Shown here piece by piece: positions 14,734-16,354 of a DNA stretch of 16,354 bases. A program made the translations under genes and the position numbers. The first letter of the stretch is position 1. Each line of letters opens with the position of its first letter. Below the pieces are notes generated by a model. The model saw nothing but the letters and a program-made list of their open reading frames with translations. It was not told the origin of the DNA and did no database searches. Where the stretch lies: NCBI GenBank assembly GCA_900768785.1, contig CAAGEG010000078.1, positions 1 to 16,354 on the forward strand. Direction: 5' to 3'. The stretch comes from an uncultured Prevotella sp. (GTDB lineage: Bacteria; Bacteroidota; Bacteroidia; Bacteroidales; Bacteroidaceae).

Positions 14734-16176
14734 ATGAATTACAGTCAGTTTTTAAATATGATACCGGAAGCCATATTGATGGCTATTCTCATCATCGTCT
14801 TTGTTGCCGATTTTATTTCTTCAAAAAAGGATGAGCGCAAATGGTTCAACCCTCTGGTTTGTTTGCTAATGCTCGTGCCGGTAATCTATGGTTTCTGCCC
14901 ACATACAAGTAAAACATTGTCGGCTTTTGGCGGCATGTATGTTTCAACAGCGGCGGTTAACGTTATGAAAACCATATTATCAGCAGGCACTTTGATAGTT
15001 TTAATACAATCAAAGAAATGGCTTAGTCGCAAAGACACATGCTTCAAAGAAGGCGAATTCTATATGCTTGTTGTCTCTACATTGCTCGGTATGAACGTAA
15101 TGATGAGTGCAGGACATTTTCTTATGTTCTTCTTGGGATTAGAAATGGCATCTGTTCCTATGTCATGCTTGGTAGCTCTTGACAAATATCGCCACAATTC
15201 GGCTGAAGCGGCAGCAAAATTCATCCTTACGGCAACATTCTCAAGCGGTGTAATGCTATATGGAATATCATTTATATATGCAGTTGCAGGCACTCTCTAT
15301 TTTAACGATGTTGCAATAGCTCTATCAAACACAGACAATATCACCATGACAATCATGGGACTTGTCTTTTTCTTCAGCGGTTTAGGATTCAAGATAAGTC
15401 TCGTTCCGTTCCATTTCTGGACCGCCGATACTTATCAGGGTGCACCAACAACAGTCACCGGATATCTAAGTGTTATATCTAAAGGCGCAGCAGCATTCAC
15501 TCTCATGACAATACTCATGAAAGTTTTTGCCCCGCTATCTGCTTATTGGATGCACATTCTTTATGTTGTCATAGTGCTCAGCATAACTATTGCCAACCTC
15601 TTTGCAGTGCGCCAAAGTGAGCTTAAACGCTTTATGGCATTCAGTTCTATATCACAAGCGGGATATATCATGCTTGCTATTTTGGGCAATAGCGCTCTCG
15701 GTGTTACGGCATTATCTTTCTATGTGCTTGTATATGTAGTTGCAAACCTCGCTGTTTTCTCTGTTATCGGAGTTGTTGAAGAAAATAACAACGGCAAAAC
15801 AGAAATTGACGACTATAATGGTTTCTATACCACCAACCCCAAACTGTCACTATTGATGACTCTTGCACTATTCTCTCTTGCAGGCATCCCACCGTTCGCA
15901 GGAATGTTCAGCAAATTCTTCGTCTTTATGGCAGCATTTGAGGAAGGCTCAACCTTGACCTACATCGTAGTATTCATAGCATTAATAAACACGGTTATAA
16001 GTCTCTACTACTACTTGCTGATAGTAAAAGCAATGTATATCAAAAACGCAGAATCTCCACTACCCTCATTCAAGAGCGACTGCAATACACGTTTGGCTCT
16101 TGCTATCTGTACCGCCGGAGTTCTCCTCTGCGGAGTATGCAGCTGTATCTACGAGTGGATCTTCGTTGCTGCATAG
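14734..16176 (+). CDS. nuoN: NADH-quinone oxidoreductase subunit N
   Basis: A 480-aa antiporter-like membrane subunit, the closest of the three to the hydrophilic junction, and the last gene of the operon. Conserved channel residues are Glu137 in GLEMASVPM (E. coli Glu133), Lys220 in GLGFKISLVPFHFWTADTYQGAP (E. coli Lys217) and Lys250 in SVISKGAAAF (E. coli Lys247). About 14 helices are visible, and the conserved SLAGIPPFAGMFSKFFVF is near residues 385-402. It begins 19 bp after nuoM with only a weak purine stretch upstream. A 178-bp non-coding stretch with repeats follows before the window ends. Confidence 0.96.
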   Translation: MNYSQFLNMIPEAILMAILIIVFVADFISSKKDERKWFNPLVCLLMLVPVIYGFCPHTSKTLSAFGGMYVSTAAVNVMKTILSAGTLIVLIQSKKWLSRKDTCFKEGEFYMLVVSTLLGMNVMMSAGHFLMFFLGLEMASVPMSCLVALDKYRHNSAEAAAKFILTATFSSGVMLYGISFIYAVAGTLYFNDVAIALSNTDNITMTIMGLVFFFSGLGFKISLVPFHFWTADTYQGAPTTVTGYLSVISKGAAAFTLMTILMKVFAPLSAYWMHILYVVIVLSITIANLFAVRQSELKRFMAFSSISQAGYIMLAILGNSALGVTALSFYVLVYVVANLAVFSVIGVVEENNNGKTEIDDYNGFYTTNPKLSLLMTLALFSLAGIPPFAGMFSKFFVFMAAFEEGSTLTYIVVFIALINTVISLYYYLLIVKAMYIKNAESPLPSFKSDCNTRLALAICTAGVLLCGVCSCIYEWIFVAA

Positions 16177-16187
16177 TAAGTTAAGCA

Positions 16188-16297
16188 ACATAATCTACAT
16201 GTTTAGGTTAGCTAAACCATATACTTAGAGCAGCTAAACTATATACTTAGAATAGCTAAACTATATACTTAGAATAGTAAAACTACATACATAAACT
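16188..16297 (+). repeat. 22-bp tandem repeat downstream of nuoN
   Basis: Units start at 16210, 16232 and 16254, each 22 bp. The second and third are identical (agctaaactatatacttaga plus at); the first differs at three positions. Weaker copies flank them at 16188-16209 (about 14 of 22 matches) and 16276-16297. The period equals about two helical turns. There are no spacers, so it is not a CRISPR array. Function is unknown. Confidence 0.8.
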
Positions 16298-16302
16298 ATA
16301 AA

Positions 16303-16343
16303 ACATCAAAGCCAGAGATCTTATCGACTTTTGGCTTTGTTGT
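16303..16343 (+). terminator. Candidate nuo operon terminator hairpin
   Basis: ACATCAAAGCCA (16303-16314) pairs with TGGCTTTGTTGT (16332-16343) at 11 of 12 positions, with a 17-nt loop. There is no clear run of T after the stem, so it may be a Rho-assisted terminator, a bidirectional terminator or a 3'-end stabilising hairpin. Confidence 0.5.
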
Positions 16344-16354
16344 ATGTTATCAAC

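Noticed and set aside
16188..16297. A possible CRISPR array.
   Set aside because: The 22-bp units abut each other without spacers and no cas gene is nearby.

Overview
The window looks like chromosomal DNA from a Bacteroidota (Bacteroidales, perhaps Prevotellaceae or Bacteroidaceae). Evidence: DUF4248 and DUF3987-type accessory genes that are typical of that group, several exact TAnnTTTG -7 promoter elements, a fused nuoCD gene, and a nuo operon with no nuoE, nuoF or nuoG. The genus is an inference from family knowledge; no rRNA or tRNA is present.

Bases 1-2422 (+ strand) hold a tightly packed three-gene block: the C-terminal part of a DUF3987-like P-loop protein that enters from beyond the left edge, a compact DnaG-like primase (CHC2 zinc finger plus Toprim), and a small DUF4248 protein. 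The stops and starts are spaced 1 bp or overlap by 4 bp. This looks like the replication or maintenance module of a mobile element or its remnant, and spot counts give it higher G+C than the DNA to its right. Its last gene overlaps the 3' end of the next gene by 19 bp, convergently.

Bases 2404-5724 hold two divergent genes: a large MscK/MscM-like mechanosensitive channel (- strand) and a BadF-type sugar-kinase-like ATPase (+ strand). The 117-bp gap between them carries a candidate Bacteroidota promoter in each direction.

Bases 5725-16354 hold a 330-bp leader with the presumed promoter, then a complete 11-subunit-type complex I operon, nuoA-B-CD-H-I-J-K-L-M-N, followed by a 22-bp tandem repeat and a hairpin that may terminate transcription. 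NuoB, NuoCD and NuoI form the peripheral arm (clusters N2, N6a and N6b; quinone-site His and Tyr in NuoD). NuoA, H, J, K, L, M and N form the membrane arm that moves ions. With no NADH-oxidising module, the complex must take electrons from another donor.

The most notable detail is that NuoM has Leu223 where E. coli NuoM has the essential TM7 lysine Lys234, while the flanking Glu141 and Lys254 are kept and NuoL and NuoN keep their lysines. I found no clearly new multi-gene system; the points worth a second look are listed as findings.
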